From DATMXS01 sp035561355 (GTDB lineage: Bacteria > Acidobacteriota > Terriglobia > Bryobacterales > Bryobacteraceae): DNA of 36,002 bases. Shown here piece after piece: positions 33,557-36,002 of this stretch. The stretch spans positions 1 to 36,002 of the forward strand of contig DATMXS010000257.1 of NCBI GenBank assembly GCA_035561355.1, given 5' to 3'. Both the position numbers and the translations under genes were made by a program. Within the stretch, counting starts at the first letter, position 1. The number at the start of each line of letters is the position of its first letter. Below the pieces are notes generated by a model. It had not been told where the DNA came from and made no database searches. It was given only the letters and a program-made list of their open reading frames with translations.

Positions 33557-33646
33557 TGGTATACACCAGCGTGTTCCCCAACCTCAATCTTGACAATAAC
33601 TTAGATGTGAATGACGCTTATCATGCACGAGTTTAGGCGGGCACCT

Positions 33647-36002
33647 ATGCGCTTAGTTTGTCTTCGGCGGATTTCCACACACGAAACGCTGTCCCAGTTG
33701 TCACGCTGGGCGGTCGCGGCTTGCATCTACGCGTCCTTGATTTCGGGCACGGCGATGGCGGCAACGTTCGGGACGGTGGTCCCGCTCGGCGGCCACACTT
33801 CCGACCTGGCCCTCGACGAGGCGCGCCAACGCGTCTACGTGGCGAACTTCACCGCGAACCGGATCGACGTCGTATCCACGGCGACCAGGAAGCTGGTGAC
33901 GTCGTATAACGTCGGGAAGCAGCCGGCCAGCATTGCGCTCTCGCCGGACGGGAAGTATCTGGTCATCACACACGTCACTGCGACGGGCCTGGGCAATGAT
34001 TCGTTAACGGTGATGGACCTCGAGGCAAACACGAGACGGACGTACGCGTTCGGCTCAGTACCGCTGGGCGTGGCCTTTATGCTCGACGGGAAAGCGTTCC
34101 TTCTCACGACGGACCAGTTCCTCCTTTTCGACCCCGCAACCGGTGTGTCGAAGGTGCTGGGCAACGTCGCCGCGAGTGTGACGCTGCCGCCTCAGGACGC
34201 GCCCTGCGAGCCCCGCCAGTTCATTCGTGCTTCTCTGGCCGCTTCCGGCGACGGCAACCGGGTCTGGGGCATTGCCGACGCCGAAGGTGAAGGTTGCGAA
34301 GCCAATGAGAGCTTCGTCCTCTTCCACTACACGCGAGGCTTCATGGGCGGCTTGTCCACGTCCTACTGGACGGCTTCGCCCCCCGAAGGTCCGCGCGTGA
34401 TCGCGACGGACCGCACCGGCGCTTTCGCGACCAGCGGGTGGAGCCTGTTCCACAACCGGTTCTTCGAAGTGGCCGAGTGGATCAACTCCTCCGGCCTGTT
34501 CGAAATCGGCGGGTACGCAATCGATTCCGCGCGCGGCGTCGTCTACGGCCAGGTCACGAAAAAGGGCTTCACCACGCCGACCATCCCGGGGCCGATCAAC
34601 TCCGCCGACGGCCCGCGCCTACTCATCGCCGATGCGGATAACCTCACCGTGCGCGACGAACTGAAGCTCCAGGAGCACATGTCGGGACGGGCCGTTCTGG
34701 ATGCCGCTGGTGACGTGATGTACGCGGTCTCGCAGAGTGGGCTGATGATCCTGCCTGTCGGTTCCCTGGCCGCACAGCATCGCCTCGCGGCGAATCAGGA
34801 AGACGTCCTGTTCCGAGGCAACTGGTGCGACCGCCGCACCATGACGCAGGACATCACCATCTCCAACCCGGGTGGTGGCAAAACGCCCTTCACGCTCTCC
34901 TCCAGCATGCCGGGAGTGTTGCTCTCCGCGACGTCCGGGGTTACGCCGGCCCGTATCACCGTCGGGATCGACACGTACACATTCCGCAACAACAACGGTA
35001 CGGCCGAGGGATTCATCAACGTCCAATCGGACTCCGCCATCAATGTGCCCCCGCCCATCCGCGTGCTCGTAAATAACAAAGAGCCCGACCAGCGCGGAAC
35101 GCTTTTCTCGGTGCCCGGGCGCCTGATCGACCTTCAGATGGATCGGGCCCGCAATCGCTTCTACGTCACCCGCCAGGACAAAAATGAGGTGCTCGTTTTC
35201 GACAGCACCAACTTCCGCCAGGTCGGGACACTTCGGACCGCAACGACACCGACCAACATGGCGATCACGCCTGACAACCGGTATCTCATCGTCGGCGCCG
35301 ATAACGCCCAGGTCGCGAATGTCTACGATCTCGAGAGCATGCAGTTCCTGCGCTGGATCGTGTTCCCGGCAGGGCACTATCCGCGGTCCATCGCAGCCTC
35401 GAACCGCGCGATTCTGGCGGTTTCGCGGCTTGCGGGCGACTTCGAGGATTGCAGCACCGCGGTCATCGACCACATCGACGTGGCCAACGGGTTTGCCCGC
35501 CCGCTGTCCTCCCTGGGCGTGTGGAAGAACTGCGTTGACCCGAGTACAGCCCTGGCCGCGTCGCCTTCGGGCGCGAAAATCCTGGGCGCGCAGCCGGACG
35601 GGACCGTGCTGCTCTACGATGCGCAGGTGGATGACTTCGTCGCCGCGCGCAAGGACCTGGATAAGCTCGAAGGCGCCTATGGCGCTGTTTCCGACGAACA
35701 GTTCGTGGTCGGCGGGCTGTTGTTCAACTCGTCGCTGGTACCCAGCCAGGTCTTCAACGGCTCGGGGCTAACCTCGGGCGTGGTGGTCTCTCGCGAGATG
35801 GCGATGCGCACTACTGCGGCGTCCGCTGGGAACAGCGGTTTGGTCGAGCACGTCAACGTGGCGGACACCGGTTCCTCGACTGCGGCTCGTCTCGTGGAAG
35901 CGCCCATTCTGCCCGACGCCACCATCGTCGGCCGGGCGTTTACGCGGACACTCGCTTCGACGCGGGACAACAATGCGTACGTGTTGCTCTCGCGCTCGGG
36001 CC
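33647..36002 (+). CDS. Large secreted YVTN-type beta-propeller protein, partial
   Basis: The frame is open from about 33623 to the window end, giving at least 785 residues from the ATG at 33647; the ATG at 33623 is an alternative, but the later one has an AGGCGGG sequence upstream. A long signal region (WAVAACIYASLISGTAMA) ends near residue 38. YVTN-like propeller blades follow: RVYVANFTANRIDVVST, PASIALSPDGKYLVIT, and later RFYVTRQDKNEVLVFDS with PTNMAITPDNRYLIV. Between two propeller blocks, at about residues 395-480, is a beta-sandwich-like module (ITISNPGGGKTPFTLSSS, PARITVGIDTYTFR) resembling BACON/Ig domains. Such proteins act as surface binding scaffolds. The C-terminus, where a TIGR03437 or PEP-CTERM domain might lie, is outside the window. 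Confidence 0.85.
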   Translation, partial: MRLVCLRRISTHETLSQLSRWAVAACIYASLISGTAMAATFGTVVPLGGHTSDLALDEARQRVYVANFTANRIDVVSTATRKLVTSYNVGKQPASIALSPDGKYLVITHVTATGLGNDSLTVMDLEANTRRTYAFGSVPLGVAFMLDGKAFLLTTDQFLLFDPATGVSKVLGNVAASVTLPPQDAPCEPRQFIRASLAASGDGNRVWGIADAEGEGCEANESFVLFHYTRGFMGGLSTSYWTASPPEGPRVIATDRTGAFATSGWSLFHNRFFEVAEWINSSGLFEIGGYAIDSARGVVYGQVTKKGFTTPTIPGPINSADGPRLLIADADNLTVRDELKLQEHMSGRAVLDAAGDVMYAVSQSGLMILPVGSLAAQHRLAANQEDVLFRGNWCDRRTMTQDITISNPGGGKTPFTLSSSMPGVLLSATSGVTPARITVGIDTYTFRNNNGTAEGFINVQSDSAINVPPPIRVLVNNKEPDQRGTLFSVPGRLIDLQMDRARNRFYVTRQDKNEVLVFDSTNFRQVGTLRTATTPTNMAITPDNRYLIVGADNAQVANVYDLESMQFLRWIVFPAGHYPRSIAASNRAILAVSRLAGDFEDCSTAVIDHIDVANGFARPLSSLGVWKNCVDPSTALAASPSGAKILGAQPDGTVLLYDAQVDDFVAARKDLDKLEGAYGAVSDEQFVVGGLLFNSSLVPSQVFNGSGLTSGVVVSREMAMRTTAASAGNSGLVEHVNVADTGSSTAARLVEAPILPDATIVGRAFTRTLASTRDNNAYVLLSRSG

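Noticed and set aside
1..36002. A mobile island, prophage, defence system or biosynthetic cluster
   Set aside because: There is no integrase, transposase, direct-repeat boundary, tRNA edge, CRISPR array, nuclease/helicase set or synthase cluster; composition is even apart from short AT-rich upstream regions.

Overview
The window looks like chromosomal DNA of an acidobacterium, most likely of the Solibacter/Bryobacter group. The evidence is uniformly high GC, the end of a large TonB-dependent receptor of the acidobacterial Oar-like type, a serine hydrolase carrying the TIGR03437 C-terminal domain (best known from Solibacter), a PEP-CTERM protein, a PEGA-domain Ser/Thr kinase, and several secreted proteins of kinds common in that phylum. 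The assignment rests on protein character, not on a marker gene. I see no rRNA, tRNA, CRISPR array, insertion sequence or prophage.

Layout. 1-2.9 kb (+): end of a TonB receptor with a terminator, a secreted TPR protein and a GH39-type glycosidase. 2.9-3.3 kb: convergent gap. 3.3-7.5 kb (-): serine hydrolase with TIGR03437 domain, FAD oxidoreductase with a discoidin-like tail, and a frameshifted gene remnant. 7.5-10.3 kb: AI-2E-type membrane protein (+) overlapping tail to tail with an M14 peptidase (-). 10.4-16 kb (+): malQ, a SpoIIE/HAMP phosphatase, bifunctional nnr, tsaE. 16.1-18.4 kb: mini PEP-CTERM protein (+), a bidirectional terminator, a sugar-type binding lipoprotein and rsmI (both -). 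18.5-20.7 kb (+): membrane protein with a metal-ligand-less JAMM fold, a DUF1080 protein and an orphan Hpt protein. 20.7-27.1 kb (-): tail-fibre-like secreted protein behind a strongly folded leader, serS, an M28 peptidase, citrate synthase. 27.2-29.3 kb (+): fused E1 alpha/beta dehydrogenase. 29.3-31.1 kb (-): Ser/Thr kinase. 31.1-33.4 kb (+): galU and a GT-C membrane glycosyltransferase. 33.6 kb to the end (+): large secreted YVTN-type beta-propeller, open at the window edge.

Much of the content is housekeeping: serS, rsmI, tsaE, nnr, citrate synthase, malQ, galU. Around it lie secreted hydrolases and surface proteins of a polymer-degrading heterotroph: GH39, DUF1080, M14, M28, FAD oxidoreductase and TonB receptor. 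Likely transcription units are phosphatase-nnr-tsaE, JAMM-like-DUF1080, M28-serS and galU-glycosyltransferase. No complete novel multi-gene system is evident. The observations most worth following are the folded leader at 22892-22968 that hides a Shine-Dalgarno sequence, the degenerate JAMM protein, an 11-base motif shared upstream of two secreted-protein genes, and the doubly frameshifted remnant at about 7.3 kb.
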